A stretch of 38,566 bases of DNA from an uncultured Oscillospiraceae bacterium (GCA_958436045.1 CAUBIP010000006.1:1-38566), one strand, 5' to 3'. Positions 1 through 8,206 are shown, counted from the first letter of the stretch. Notes: a model not told the origin generated them from the sequence alone. Program-made: numbers and translations.

Positions 1-240
1 GCGGCGTCTTTCTTCCCCGATTCTTTCTTCGCTGCTGAAGAAAGAATCGGGCCCCCGGAGGGCGGTGGCTTATTTGCCTGGTAGACATTGGCTTGTAAAA
101 ATTTGCAAGTTTCGTTTTGCGCCTAGAGTAGCCGAGTACTGCTCTGCAAACTTGTTTTTGTGTTGCAGCAATCCCTCAGACCAAGCGCCGCATCAGGTGT
201 CCCACGGCTCTTCGGGGCACTGCACGCTTTTCTGCACGCA
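1..240. other. Intergenic region at left edge
   Basis: No credible gene is visible here; the short ORFs have no ribosome binding site and no recognisable product. The stretch holds the perfect hairpin at 16-51 (listed separately). It also holds a 7-bp inverted pair CAAGTTT (106-112) / AAACTTG (148-154) enclosing smaller pairings, and a 12-bp-period direct repeat of TGCACGC at 221-227 and 233-239. It may contain the end of an RNA or regulatory region belonging to DNA left of the window, but nothing identifies one. Confidence 0.5.
16..51. repeat. Perfect 15-bp inverted repeat (hairpin)
   Basis: Bases 16-30 are perfectly complementary to 37-51, with a 6-nt loop (GCTGCT). The 9-mer TCTTTCTTC occurs twice on the left (7-15 and 22-30), so the right arm GAAGAAAGA could pair with either copy. 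No T-run follows on either strand, so a classical intrinsic terminator is not clear. It may be a transcript end or RNA-stabilising hairpin of a gene left of the window. Confidence 0.7.
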
Positions 241-283
241 AAAAGCCCCAAGCGGTCCCCCTATGTAGGGGCCCGCTTGGGGC
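240..283 (-). terminator. Intrinsic terminator of the dCMP deaminase gene
   Basis: An 11-bp stem, 245-255 paired with 273-283, is topped by a second stem (258-262 / 267-271). On the minus strand it is followed by five T residues (240-244). It lies 42 bases past the deaminase stop codon. Confidence 0.8.
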
Positions 284-324
284 AACGTTTCTGGCTTTTG
301 CCTGCCTGTTATCAGGCCGCTGGT

Positions 325-807
325 TTACGGCTCCAGATCTAAGGAGTCGTCGTCAAAGACCCAGTCCTGGACGTTGTAGATCTCATATTTCCCATCACTG
401 CCACGGACGACCAGCTGGGAAAGCCCAGCGTTGATCAGCATCTTCCGGCACAGGGGACAGGGGGGCTTGTTCTCGCTGATCTGGCCGCTCCCAGCATCCT
501 TCCCAACGAGGTACATCGTCCCGCCGATGCAGTCGCGCCGGGCGGCAGAGATGATGGCGTTGGCCTCCGCGTGGACACTGCGGCAGATCTCGTAGCGCTC
601 GCCATCGGGGATCTTGCGCTGCTGCCGGATGCAGTAGCCCAGGTCGATGCAGTTGGACCGACCCCGGGGCGCGCCGTTGTAGCCGGTGGCGATAATCTCG
701 TCATTCCGGACGATCAGCGCGCCGACGTGCTCCCGGGCGCAGGTGGAGCGCTCCAGTACCGTCTCCGCGATATCCAGATAATAATTCACCTTGTCTATTC
801 GGCTCAT
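325..807 (-). CDS. dCMP deaminase family protein
   Basis: A 160-aa zinc-dependent deaminase of the deoxycytidylate/ComEB family, expected to convert dCMP to dUMP for dTTP synthesis in the cytosol. The zinc site is complete: HAE at residues 79-81 (His ligand, catalytic Glu) and PPCPLC at 115-120 (Cys117 and Cys120). The N-terminal TSCAR-like segment (here STCAREHVGALIV) and the TGYNGAP motif are typical of dCMP deaminases, as is the length. The ATG at 807 has GAGG about 8 bases upstream. The gene is monocistronic, with a promoter at 841-869 and a terminator at 240-283. dCMP specificity rather than another cytidine-type substrate is inferred from family resemblance. Confidence 0.88.
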   Translation of the reverse strand: MSRIDKVNYYLDIAETVLERSTCAREHVGALIVRNDEIIATGYNGAPRGRSNCIDLGYCIRQQRKIPDGERYEICRSVHAEANAIISAARRDCIGGTMYLVGKDAGSGQISENKPPCPLCRKMLINAGLSQLVVRGSDGKYEIYNVQDWVFDDDSLDLEP

Positions 808-840
808 ACGTCGAACCTCGCTTTATCATATTCCAAGGAA

Positions 841-869
841 ATTATACACCACACATACGTATTCTGCAA
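841..869 (-). promoter_or_regulatory. Sigma70-type promoter of the dCMP deaminase gene
   Basis: On the minus strand, TTGCAG (864-869) and TATAAT (841-846) are separated by 17 bp. The -10 box lies 33 bp upstream of the start codon. Confidence 0.75.
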
Positions 870-988
870 GCCCAAAACGTGACATTTTGTTGTTTTTTCT
901 GGAATTTTTTGTAATATTTTAAATTTATCCTCCACTTCGCCCCAAATTTACCCGGTTCAAGCCGGGGCTTTCCCCCAATAAAACAGAA

Positions 989-1030
989 AAATCGGGAAGG
1001 CACACGAAAATCGTCCGGCCTTCCCGATTT
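989..1030 (-). terminator. Intrinsic terminator after the dihydropyrimidinase gene
   Basis: A 13-bp perfect stem, 989-1001 paired with 1018-1030, is followed on the minus strand by a T-rich stretch. It lies 45 bp downstream of the hydA stop and probably closes the long minus-strand transcription unit that begins at 8084. Confidence 0.85.
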
Positions 1031-1075
1031 ATCATTTTCAACTTTTTATGCAAATCAGCGCATAAATATCAGTGC

Positions 1076-2446
1076 TTACAGACAGCAGCGATCCCGGGGG
1101 ATATACTGGCCGCCGCAGTCATCGAGGACCTTACCCTCATCCACCCGCAGCGCGCCCCGTAGGTACACCTGGTGGATGTGACCCTGGACCCGGAAGCCCT
1201 CGTAGGGGGCGTAGTCTGCCGCGCAGACCTGGTCCTTGGCCGTGATGACGCCCTCGCCCGCCGGGTCATAGACGACGATATCCGCATCCGCGCCGGGGGC
1301 GATCACACCCTTGCGGGGATAGACACCATAGAGCTTGGCCGGGTTCTCAGAAAGGATCTGGACCATCTGCTCCAGGCTGATCTTGCCGCCGGCCACGCCG
1401 TAGGTGTACATCAGAACGCCCCGGGTCTCGACGCCGTTCATGCCACCGGGGATCTTCGTGAAGTCCTCCCGCCCGGCGTCCTTCTGGGCCAGGGTGAAGC
1501 TACAGTGATCGGTGGAGATCGTCTGGATCTCACCGGCGCGCAGGGCCTGCCACAGGGCGTCGATATCCCTCTGCTTCCGCAGCGGGGGACTGCAGACATA
1601 TTTGGCCCCGGCAAAGTCGGGCTCCGAATAGCGGCTGTCATCCAGCAGCAGATAATGGGGGCAGCTCTCGACATAGACCTTCTGCCCTCTGGCGCGGGCC
1701 GCACGGATCTCCAGCAGGCCGTCCAGGCTGGACAGGTGAACGATCACGACCGGCACATCCGCCAGATACGCCATTTTCAGCAGCCGGGAGATGGCCTCCG
1801 CCTCGCACATGGACGGGCGGCACTGGGGATGCGACGCCGGAGAGAGCTCGCCCGCCGCCTTCTTCTCCGCGATGAGCGCGTCGATCACGCCGGCGTTTTC
1901 GCAGTGGACGCCCAGAATGCCGCCGTACTCCTTCATCTTCTGCAGGGCGTAGAACATCTGCTCGTCGCCGATCATCATGGCAGGGTAGGTCAGATAGCCC
2001 TTGAAGGACGTGATGCCCTGGCGGAACATCTCGGGGATCTCGGCAATGATGCCGTCATTCCAGTCGTCGATGGTCATATGGAAGCCGTAGTCGCAGGCTG
2101 TGCGGCCGTCGGCCTTCTTGTGCCACAGGTCCAGGCCGTACTGTAGGCTCTCACCCTTGTTGGGGCAGGCGAAGTCGATCACCATCGTCGTACCGCCCCG
2201 CAGGGCCGACGCACCGCCGGAGTGGAAATCGTCCGCCGTCGTCGTGTTGCAGACATCCAGGTCAAAATGGGTGTGCGCGTCGATAAAGCCCGGGAAGAGG
2301 AGCATCCCGGCGCAATCGACGGTCTTTGCCGCCGGGCAGGTGATATCCGGAGCGACCTCCAGGATCTTCTCGCCCTCCACCAGTACATCGGCCCGCTTGG
2401 CGCCGCTGCCGGAGACGACGGTGCCGCCTTTGAGTAACTGTTTCAT
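1076..2446 (-). CDS. hydA: Dihydropyrimidinase / D-hydantoinase family amidohydrolase
   Basis: A 456-aa cyclic amidohydrolase that opens the ring of dihydropyrimidines or 5-substituted hydantoins. The binuclear metal site is intact: His58 and His60 in DAHTHFD, Lys149 in SFKGYL (the carbamylated bridging lysine of the family), His181 in VHCEN, His237 in VHLSS and Asp313 in STDHCSF. Length matches the 450-470 aa family range. The ATG at 2446 follows AGGAG by about 10 bases. It is the last gene of a seven-gene minus-strand run. No dihydropyrimidine dehydrogenase or beta-ureidopropionase gene is adjacent, so the physiological substrate is open. The symbol follows family usage. Confidence 0.88.
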   Translation of the reverse strand: MKQLLKGGTVVSGSGAKRADVLVEGEKILEVAPDITCPAAKTVDCAGMLLFPGFIDAHTHFDLDVCNTTTADDFHSGGASALRGGTTMVIDFACPNKGESLQYGLDLWHKKADGRTACDYGFHMTIDDWNDGIIAEIPEMFRQGITSFKGYLTYPAMMIGDEQMFYALQKMKEYGGILGVHCENAGVIDALIAEKKAAGELSPASHPQCRPSMCEAEAISRLLKMAYLADVPVVIVHLSSLDGLLEIRAARARGQKVYVESCPHYLLLDDSRYSEPDFAGAKYVCSPPLRKQRDIDALWQALRAGEIQTISTDHCSFTLAQKDAGREDFTKIPGGMNGVETRGVLMYTYGVAGGKISLEQMVQILSENPAKLYGVYPRKGVIAPGADADIVVYDPAGEGVITAKDQVCAADYAPYEGFRVQGHIHQVYLRGALRVDEGKVLDDCGGQYIPRDRCCL

Positions 2447-2539
2447 TGGTCATCCACTCCTATTCTATTTGATAAGATTCCGCCGAAGGCGGTCGCGCAT
2501 ACAAAGCCCTTTCTACGGCCACTTCCGCAAGAGCCAGGA

Positions 2540-3811
2540 TCAATTAGCAAGCTTTTCATATACAAAGGCGTTGGGCAGGGTGCGGCCTGCCGGGAGCGCC
2601 TGGTTGGAGCAGCGAATGATATACTCCCCGTCGTACCACAAAATGGCGGAGGTGCCGCCGTCCAGGTTCATAGCCTGCATGCAGTCGTGGGACTTGAGGA
2701 TCTTGGCACACTCGGCTACGCCGGTGCCCAGGGAACTGGCCAGGCGGCCCTCGATGGCCAGCATCAGGATTTCGCCCTTCTCGGACTGCCCGATGCACGC
2801 CCGGGGGTTCAAACCGTTCCAGTCGTTGTTCTCATCGACGAGGACCTTACCGTCGACGATCAGGGCCGGGGTGAATTCCACCGCGTCCGTCGTCTCGGCG
2901 TTGACGGCGTTGCCGATGTCGGTGATATAGAAGTGATTATCCTCATGCAGCTCCAGGCGCTTGTAATAGCCGGAGTACATATGCTGGCCCCGCGCCTCGC
3001 CGTTCATCATGGCGTAGCCCGCCAGGGTGCCGCCGTTGCCGTTGCCGCCGTCATCAATAAAGCCGCTGGCCGTCATGGCGACGATGCCGTTATGCCGCTC
3101 GGCGATGCTCCCGGCGTTTTCGCCGACGCTGCCGAGATTTTTCGCCGGGTAGATCGACAGCTGCGCCGGATCCTTCGCAATGACCAGCGCCCCGCGATAC
3201 CCGCTGCCACTGACCCGGACGACCAGCGTCTTATTGGCCGCATCAATGGCCAGGACCTGCTCGCCCATCGTCGTCTGGATGGATGTGCCGTCGTCATCCA
3301 GCCCGGCTTCGTTGATGGAGATCTTGCCCCAGCCGCCAGACAGCGTATCAGGGTTTTCCTTTATGTACCGCTCCATGCTGCTGCGGTCCAGCTCCCAGAA
3401 GAGCTCGTAGAATTCGTCCTCCGGGGTGGCGACGGTGGGCTCTGTCTCCTCCGGCTTCTGGTCCTCTTCGGTCCACTGGGTGTTGACGCCCACCTGGGCC
3501 TGCTGCGCCCGCTCGACCTTCGCCATGACCTCGTCAATGACGCAGCTAGGCAAAAACGCCGTGGCCAGCCACTGGTGGCGCATCGTCGACATCGCCGTCT
3601 GGATCCACATCTCCCGGTACTTTTTGATAAAACCCAGGTCGGAGAAGGCCGCCGTACAGTACAGCCCCTCCAGGGCGACCAGCACCAACAGGACGGAGAT
3701 GATCCGGTCCACCGCCGTACGCTTACGCTTTTTCTTTTTCTCACCGGCCACTGCCGCCCCGCTTTTTTTCGCGGCACGGGAATAGCCGCCGTACAGTTTC
3801 ATCTTGCTCAC
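2540..3811 (-). CDS. Membrane-anchored phosphodiester glycosidase (NAGPA) family protein
   Basis: About 423 aa. A basic N-terminus is followed by one membrane segment near residues 35-55, a linker rich in Glu/Pro/Thr, and a C-terminal NAGPA domain of the type found in phosphodiester alpha-N-acetylglucosaminidases and exopolysaccharide-associated proteins. Visible motifs are NGGTLAGYAMMNGE, NPRACIGQ and NLDGGTSA. The domain probably acts outside the cell on a glycosyl phosphodiester of the wall or a polymer. A GTG start at 3811 is chosen because GGGAGG sits 5 bases upstream; the in-frame ATG at 3802 is an alternative. A longer frame to 3937 would overlap the preceding gene. The exact substrate is unknown. 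Confidence 0.8.
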   Translation of the reverse strand: MSKMKLYGGYSRAAKKSGAAVAGEKKKKRKRTAVDRIISVLLVLVALEGLYCTAAFSDLGFIKKYREMWIQTAMSTMRHQWLATAFLPSCVIDEVMAKVERAQQAQVGVNTQWTEEDQKPEETEPTVATPEDEFYELFWELDRSSMERYIKENPDTLSGGWGKISINEAGLDDDGTSIQTTMGEQVLAIDAANKTLVVRVSGSGYRGALVIAKDPAQLSIYPAKNLGSVGENAGSIAERHNGIVAMTASGFIDDGGNGNGGTLAGYAMMNGEARGQHMYSGYYKRLELHEDNHFYITDIGNAVNAETTDAVEFTPALIVDGKVLVDENNDWNGLNPRACIGQSEKGEILMLAIEGRLASSLGTGVAECAKILKSHDCMQAMNLDGGTSAILWYDGEYIIRCSNQALPAGRTLPNAFVYEKLAN

Positions 3812-3843
3812 AAAAACCTCCCGAATGTGGTATCTTTTTCGGC

Positions 3844-4440
3844 TCAGCCAAACATCTTTGCCACCATGGAAACGGCCTGCTTGATCTCGATGTTCGTCGT
3901 ATTCAGGCACAGGTCGTAGCTCTCCCGTGCGCCCCATTTCTGGCCGGTATAATATTCATAATAATGGGCACGATCCTTATCGACCCGCAGGATCTGCTGG
4001 CGCAGCTCCTTATCCGTCCGGGTCTCGTGGACCTTCGTCCGGCAGCGCTGCAGCTTGCTGGACATCTCGGCATAGATAAAGATGCGCAGGGGGTTGCGGT
4101 CCCGCAGAATATAGTCCGCGCAGCGGCCGACGATGACGCAGTCCGACTTTTCCGCCATCTGCTGCAAAATCTCGCACTGGCCGCGGAAAATGCTCTGGTT
4201 CTGCTCCATCAGCGGATCATACATCATCATAAAGCTGCGGCCCGTATGAATGGGGAAAGAGGTCACCGGGCGGTGCTCGACGATCTGCTGCACATACTTT
4301 TCCGAGAGTGCTGTGCGGTTGGCGATCTCCCGGATGATCTCCTGGTCATAATACGCGTAACCCAGCTGCTCTGCCAGGCGGCGCCCAAATTCCCGGCCGC
4401 CGCTTCCAAATTCGCGGCCGATGGTGATGATTTTGTTCAT
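3844..4440 (-). CDS. Cytidylate kinase-like family protein
   Basis: A 198-aa P-loop protein of the cytidylate-kinase-like (Cytidylate_kin2) family found widely in Firmicutes. The N-terminus ITIGREFGSGGREFGRRLAE is the characteristic nucleotide-binding loop, followed by YYDQEIIREIA. VIVGRCADYIL and the basic LRRC/TRTDKE-like region are also family-typical. It likely phosphorylates a nucleotide or related small molecule, but the substrate of this subfamily is not established. It lies 32 bp upstream of the NAGPA-domain gene and 46 bp downstream of luxS, in the same run. An AAAGGA ribosome binding site precedes the ATG at 4440. It should not be called cmk, because true CMP kinases are longer and differ in the NMP-binding part. 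Confidence 0.8.
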   Translation of the reverse strand: MNKIITIGREFGSGGREFGRRLAEQLGYAYYDQEIIREIANRTALSEKYVQQIVEHRPVTSFPIHTGRSFMMMYDPLMEQNQSIFRGQCEILQQMAEKSDCVIVGRCADYILRDRNPLRIFIYAEMSSKLQRCRTKVHETRTDKELRQQILRVDKDRAHYYEYYTGQKWGARESYDLCLNTTNIEIKQAVSMVAKMFG

Positions 4441-4486
4441 AACGTTTCCATCCTTTCTGCATGATGCTCCGTTTTGAATCCTATGC

Positions 4487-4957
4487 TCACGCGCGCTGGG
4501 GATAGGCCAGTCGCGCCGGGGTCCAATCCCGGATAACGCCTGCGTACCAGGCGCAGACCGCGCAGCCCTCCGCCAGGCTCAGGTTTCGGTAATTGCCGCA
4601 TTGCGCGGCAGATGCGCCGGGCATCGGCCCGGGGTATTCCGCCGCCTGCTGGAACACCTGCTGCAGCAGCGTGATGGCCGCCGCGTCCGGCAGGGTCCGG
4701 CTGTCAAACAGGAAGTAAAACCCCGTCTGGCAGCCCATGGGGCCGAAGTAAACGACACTGTCGCGCTGCGTGGAATTGCGCAGCAGCGTTGCGATGAGAT
4801 GCTCCACCGAGTGGAGCTGCGTGTTTGTCAAAAGGTCGCCGGTGTTGGGCTTTTTCAGCCGCAGATCAAAGGTATGGACCGACCCGTCCGCCCGGGAGAA
4901 ATACAGCCCCGGTGACAGGATCGTATGGTCGACCTGAAAGCTTGCGATATCCTTCAT
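4487..4957 (-). CDS. luxS: S-ribosylhomocysteine lyase (AI-2 synthase)
   Basis: A 156-aa cytosolic metalloenzyme that cleaves S-ribosylhomocysteine to homocysteine and DPD, the AI-2 precursor. The metal ligands are His49 and His53 in LHSVEHLIAT and Cys120 in QCGNY. Glu52 is the catalytic base and Cys76 in GPMGCQTGF the second catalytic residue. The usual Glu before the metal-binding Cys is Gln here (AAQCGNY). The start codon overlaps the mtnN stop by 4 bases (ATGA), and GGAGGAG lies within the mtnN 3' end, so the two are translationally coupled. Together they form the two-step route that detoxifies S-adenosylhomocysteine and recycles homocysteine. Confidence 0.93.
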   Translation of the reverse strand: MKDIASFQVDHTILSPGLYFSRADGSVHTFDLRLKKPNTGDLLTNTQLHSVEHLIATLLRNSTQRDSVVYFGPMGCQTGFYFLFDSRTLPDAAAITLLQQVFQQAAEYPGPMPGASAAQCGNYRNLSLAEGCAVCAWYAGVIRDWTPARLAYPQRA

Positions 4958-5646
4958 GACGCCATCTCCTCCAGCAGCCGCTGCGCCAGAGGCAGCACGA
5001 CGGCGTTCAGTTTTTTCATTGCCTCGGGGAAATTAAAGTACTCCTCCTGCTGCGCCTTGCTGAACAGCCGGTCGGACACGGACTTGAGCGCCGCGAAGGC
5101 AACGCCGTTGCGCATACAGACCTGGGCCACCGCGCAGCCCTCCATCTCGCAGAGGGTGGGGTGGAACGTCTCGCAGATGCTGTGCGCCCGGGGGCAGTCC
5201 GTCGCGAACCAGTCACCGGTGGCAACGGTACCGCGCTGATACGGGACCTGCATCTGCTGCAGCTGCCGCGCAAGCAGCGCTGCGCCGGTGCAGGGAAATT
5301 CGGTCACATTGACCGTCGAGACCAGCCCCACCGGGTCACCCACGGCGGAGGTATCCATATCATGCTGGACGAATTGCTCTGCCAGCACCAGCGTGCCGAC
5401 GGGCAGGTTCTCCATCGCTCCGGCGACGCCTGCGTTCAAAACCAGGTCCGGCGCGTAGTGCGTCAGCAGCAGCTGCGTCGCCATAGCGATATTCACCTTG
5501 CCAATGCCGCCGGCGCAGGCGACGATCCCCGGCGCGACGGCGTAAAACGGCACGCCCGCGACTGTCTCCAATTTCTCGGCGCCGCTGCGCTCCAGCAGGC
5601 TCTCCAGCTCCGCCTCCATGGCGTAGATCAAGCCGATCTTTCCCAT
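4954..5646 (-). CDS. mtnN: 5'-methylthioadenosine/S-adenosylhomocysteine nucleosidase
   Basis: A 230-aa MTA/SAH nucleosidase (Pfs). It removes adenine from S-adenosylhomocysteine and methylthioadenosine. Family landmarks are the N-terminal AMEAEL (Glu11), the nucleoside-binding NAGVAGAM, Glu169 in CEMEGCAVAQV, and the catalytic Asp192 in SVSDRLF. Length is typical. AAGGAG precedes the ATG at 5646 by 9 bases. It lies 4 bp after the D-2-hydroxyacid dehydrogenase gene and overlaps luxS by 4 bases, giving the classical mtnN-luxS pair in one transcript. Confidence 0.92.
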   Translation of the reverse strand: MGKIGLIYAMEAELESLLERSGAEKLETVAGVPFYAVAPGIVACAGGIGKVNIAMATQLLLTHYAPDLVLNAGVAGAMENLPVGTLVLAEQFVQHDMDTSAVGDPVGLVSTVNVTEFPCTGAALLARQLQQMQVPYQRGTVATGDWFATDCPRAHSICETFHPTLCEMEGCAVAQVCMRNGVAFAALKSVSDRLFSKAQQEEYFNFPEAMKKLNAVVLPLAQRLLEEMAS

Positions 5647-5650
5647 GCGG

Positions 5651-6643
5651 TCACACTCCTTCCGGCCGGGCCTGATAGCCCGTCTTAAAATCTACCAAAT
5701 AATTCGGCGCCATGCCGCCGACAAAACGCCGGACATTTTCCAGGCAGAGCATCCGGATGCGCCGCTCCGTCAGCGGTAGGTGGCCAAAGCCGACACCCGC
5801 GACATGGGGCGTCAGGATGACCTGGGGCATCCTGCGCAGCGGATGATCCACAGGCAGCGGCTCCGGGTCCGTCACGTCCAGCCCAGCGCCTGCCAAGCGG
5901 CCGGCCTGCAGCGCCTGGGTCAGCGCCTCCGTATCCACCAAACTGCCGCGGCCGACATTGATGAGGACGCTGCCCTGCTTCATCTGCACGATGCGCGCCC
6001 GGGACAGCAGGCCCCGGGTCTCCGCCGTCTCCGGCAGGCAGCAGATGAGCGTATCGGCCTGGGGGAGCAGCCGGTCCAGCTGCGCCAGGGTCGTCACAGT
6101 GGTGAAGCCGGGGATCCTCTCCCCCGCTCCGGTGCGGCGGACGCCGATGGTCGCCGCGCCGAATACCTGCAGCCGGTGGGCCGTCTCCCGGCCGATATTC
6201 CCGGTGCCGAGGATGACGACGGTCTGCCCCTCCAGGGCCCGCTCAGAGCCCAGATCCTCCCAGCCGCCCTGGCGCTGCTGCAGCTGATAGGCCGGCAGCC
6301 GCCGGTTCAGCGACAGCAACATCGCCAGCACATGCTCGGCGATCGTCGGGCCATAGACCCCGGCGGCGACACTCAGGCGTACATGCTGCGGGAAGGCAGG
6401 GTCCGACGTATAGCGGTCCGCTCCGGCCCAGGTCATCTGGATCCACTCCAGCCCCGGCAGATCCTGCAGCAGTGCCACCGGCGGTTCGCCGATGACGGCC
6501 CGGGCCAATTCCAGCGCCTGGCGCAGCTGCGCCTCCGGCGCTGTCTCCGGCAGGGTCACGACCCGCAGGTCCCCGGCGGCAGCCTGCAGCTGGGCCAGGT
6601 CCTTCTCCGGGTACGGTACAAGCACCAAAAGATCACGTTTCAT
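5651..6643 (-). CDS. D-2-hydroxyacid dehydrogenase family protein
   Basis: A 330-aa NAD(P)-dependent dehydrogenase of the D-isomer 2-hydroxyacid family, which reduces 2-keto acids or oxidises D-2-hydroxy acids. The Rossmann motif GTGNIG is at residues 146-151. The catalytic triad is Arg232 (NVGRGSLVD), Glu261 (DPEPLP) and His280 (LTPHVAG). The N-terminal domain resembles phosphoglycerate-dehydrogenase-like proteins (WIQMTWAGADRY, then GVYGPTIAEHVLAMLL), but no C-terminal ACT domain is present, so it is not a canonical SerA. GGAGGGG precedes the ATG at 6643. Its place just before mtnN-luxS suggests co-expression. The substrate cannot be read from the sequence. Confidence 0.88.
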   Translation of the reverse strand: MKRDLLVLVPYPEKDLAQLQAAAGDLRVVTLPETAPEAQLRQALELARAVIGEPPVALLQDLPGLEWIQMTWAGADRYTSDPAFPQHVRLSVAAGVYGPTIAEHVLAMLLSLNRRLPAYQLQQRQGGWEDLGSERALEGQTVVILGTGNIGRETAHRLQVFGAATIGVRRTGAGERIPGFTTVTTLAQLDRLLPQADTLICCLPETAETRGLLSRARIVQMKQGSVLINVGRGSLVDTEALTQALQAGRLAGAGLDVTDPEPLPVDHPLRRMPQVILTPHVAGVGFGHLPLTERRIRMLCLENVRRFVGGMAPNYLVDFKTGYQARPEGV

Positions 6644-6667
6644 TTGCGTGTTCCCCTCCGCCCCGGC

Positions 6668-8008
6668 TCAGTACCAGGGGCTGTAAATGTTTTCCTTCGA
6701 GACCGGGACCTCATAGGGATTGAACGCCTCGTTGATGAGGTTCGCCGTCGTCTCCGGCCATTCGACATAATAGGAGCCGCCGCCGATCATGGCCGGTTCA
6801 CCGGGCAGCGTCTCCATGCGCATCCCGTTCGCCTTGGCCTTGAGGACGGCCTTTCCGACCCAGACCAGGTTCCGCAGGGAGAGATTTGTCGTCGTATTTG
6901 AGGCAAGCAGGCTGGCTGCCGCCGGATAACGCAGGAATTTCGTCGGCTTGGACCACTGGGCCATCGCCGCCTGCATGAAGTCCCGCTGGACCTGCACGCG
7001 CTGCAGGTCCGCCATGGCATAGCCGGAACGGAACCGGACGACCCACATGGACTGCTGGCCGCTCAGCGTCTGCTCCCCGGCTGTCAGATTGATCTCCAGA
7101 TCCTGGGACGGGTCTGAATAGGACATATCCATGGGGACATGAAAGCGCACGCCGCCCATAAGATCCACCAGCTTTTCAAAGCAGTCCAGGTCGACAAGGA
7201 TATACCCGTCCGGCCGGTAGCCGATGCATTTTTTGACATAGTCCAGCAGCACTTCCATGCCTTCCTTGCCGCCGTCGTTCACGCCGTAGACGGAGTTGAG
7301 CTTCGGCACGGACCAGCTGGCGTCGGTATACGTATCCCGGGGCAGGGACATCAGGCTCATCTGGCCGTTCTTGCTGTCGAGATACAGCAGCATCATCGTG
7401 TCCGTCCGGGTGCCGTCGGCGTCTGTCCCGGCCAGGAGGATCGTGCTGCAGCCGGGCTTGCGCGCCCCCAAGGCGTCACTGGAGACCGGCTGCTTGGCAA
7501 AGATCCAAAGCGCCGCGCAGGCGATGACCAGGACGATCAGTAGCCCCAGCAGGAGCTTCAGAATCGGGTGCCGCCGCTTTTTCGCGGGCCGCGGCGCGCT
7601 GCGGCGCGGCGCATCGTTCCGCGCCTTCTTTTTCCGCGGCTGGCCGGAGGCCCGAGCACCAGCGTCGCCGCCATAATACTCCGGGTGGTTCTCCTGAGGC
7701 CGCGGGCGGCGCTTTTGCCGAGGCGGCTGCTCAAAATCGACATTATAGGCCCGAAATTCCGGTCGGCGGGGCTGCTCCGGATATCCGTAGCCGGGATCAT
7801 AAGCGGCATTGTAATCGTTGTAATCGTTCTCGTCTCCGTAGGCATCGTACCACTGGTCCGGCGCGCTGCGGCGCTGGGGCCGCCTGCTGTCCGGGCCTTC
7901 GTATTCATCGTCCTGCAGGAGCGTATCAATATTGTCCATCAGGTGCTCGTAGGGGTCATCCTCCTGCGCCGCACGTCTTCTTGCACGGGGATCCTCACGA
8001 TGTCCCAT
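6668..8008 (-). CDS. LytR-CpsA-Psr (LCP) family wall polymer ligase
   Basis: A 446-aa single-pass membrane protein. Residues 1-147 are cytoplasmic, very hydrophilic and probably disordered, rich in Arg/Lys, Asp/Glu, Pro and Tyr. A membrane segment lies at about 149-170, then an extracellular LCP domain from about 185 onward. LCP motifs are AGTDADGTRTDTMMLL (193-208), SLPRDTY (221-227) and the arginine-rich VVRFRSGYAMADLQRVQVQR. Members transfer lipid-linked glycopolymers such as teichoic acid or capsule to peptidoglycan. The ATG at 8008 is set by GGGAGG 8 bases upstream and by the promoter at 8056-8084; a longer open frame upstream lies over the opposite-strand gene and is rejected. It is the first gene of the minus-strand run. 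Confidence 0.88.
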   Translation of the reverse strand: MGHREDPRARRRAAQEDDPYEHLMDNIDTLLQDDEYEGPDSRRPQRRSAPDQWYDAYGDENDYNDYNAAYDPGYGYPEQPRRPEFRAYNVDFEQPPRQKRRPRPQENHPEYYGGDAGARASGQPRKKKARNDAPRRSAPRPAKKRRHPILKLLLGLLIVLVIACAALWIFAKQPVSSDALGARKPGCSTILLAGTDADGTRTDTMMLLYLDSKNGQMSLMSLPRDTYTDASWSVPKLNSVYGVNDGGKEGMEVLLDYVKKCIGYRPDGYILVDLDCFEKLVDLMGGVRFHVPMDMSYSDPSQDLEINLTAGEQTLSGQQSMWVVRFRSGYAMADLQRVQVQRDFMQAAMAQWSKPTKFLRYPAAASLLASNTTTNLSLRNLVWVGKAVLKAKANGMRMETLPGEPAMIGGGSYYVEWPETTANLINEAFNPYEVPVSKENIYSPWY

Positions 8009-8055
8009 AGGCTTACCTCCCATCTTGTCCGTTCGATTTCTTCTATATCTAATAT

Positions 8056-8084
8056 ATTTTACCGCAAAACGCCGCCGCTGTAAA
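8056..8084 (-). promoter_or_regulatory. Promoter of the LCP-mtnN-luxS-hydA run
   Basis: On the minus strand, TTTACA (8079-8084) and TAAAAT (8056-8061) are separated by 17 bp, 48 bp upstream of the LCP start codon. No terminator-like structure is obvious until 1030, except a weak hairpin at 2480-2492. The run of seven genes may therefore be one operon. Confidence 0.65.
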
Positions 8085-8116
8085 CAAAAATCTGCCCTGT
8101 CACGGCCAAAATCGCA

Positions 8117-8145
8117 TTGCTGCGCCAGAAAACCTATGCTACAAT
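8117..8145 (+). promoter_or_regulatory. Promoter of the DUF362 gene
   Basis: TTGCTG (8117-8122), a 17-bp spacer and TACAAT (8140-8145), with a TG two bases before the -10 box (extended -10). It diverges from the LCP promoter 30 bp away. Confidence 0.75.
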
Positions 8146-8206
8146 ACAGAAGCCCCCCCGCTGCCCCCGCGGCGAGGACACCCTGACAAAAGGCGGTTTG
8201 ACAGCC

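Noticed and set aside
65..342. Two short plus-strand open frames at the left edge
   Set aside because: No ribosome binding site, no recognisable product, and they cross the terminator of the deaminase gene.
2480..2492. Small GC hairpin between the NAGPA-domain gene and hydA as a terminator
   Set aside because: Only a 5-bp stem with no clear T-run, so it is not called as a terminator.
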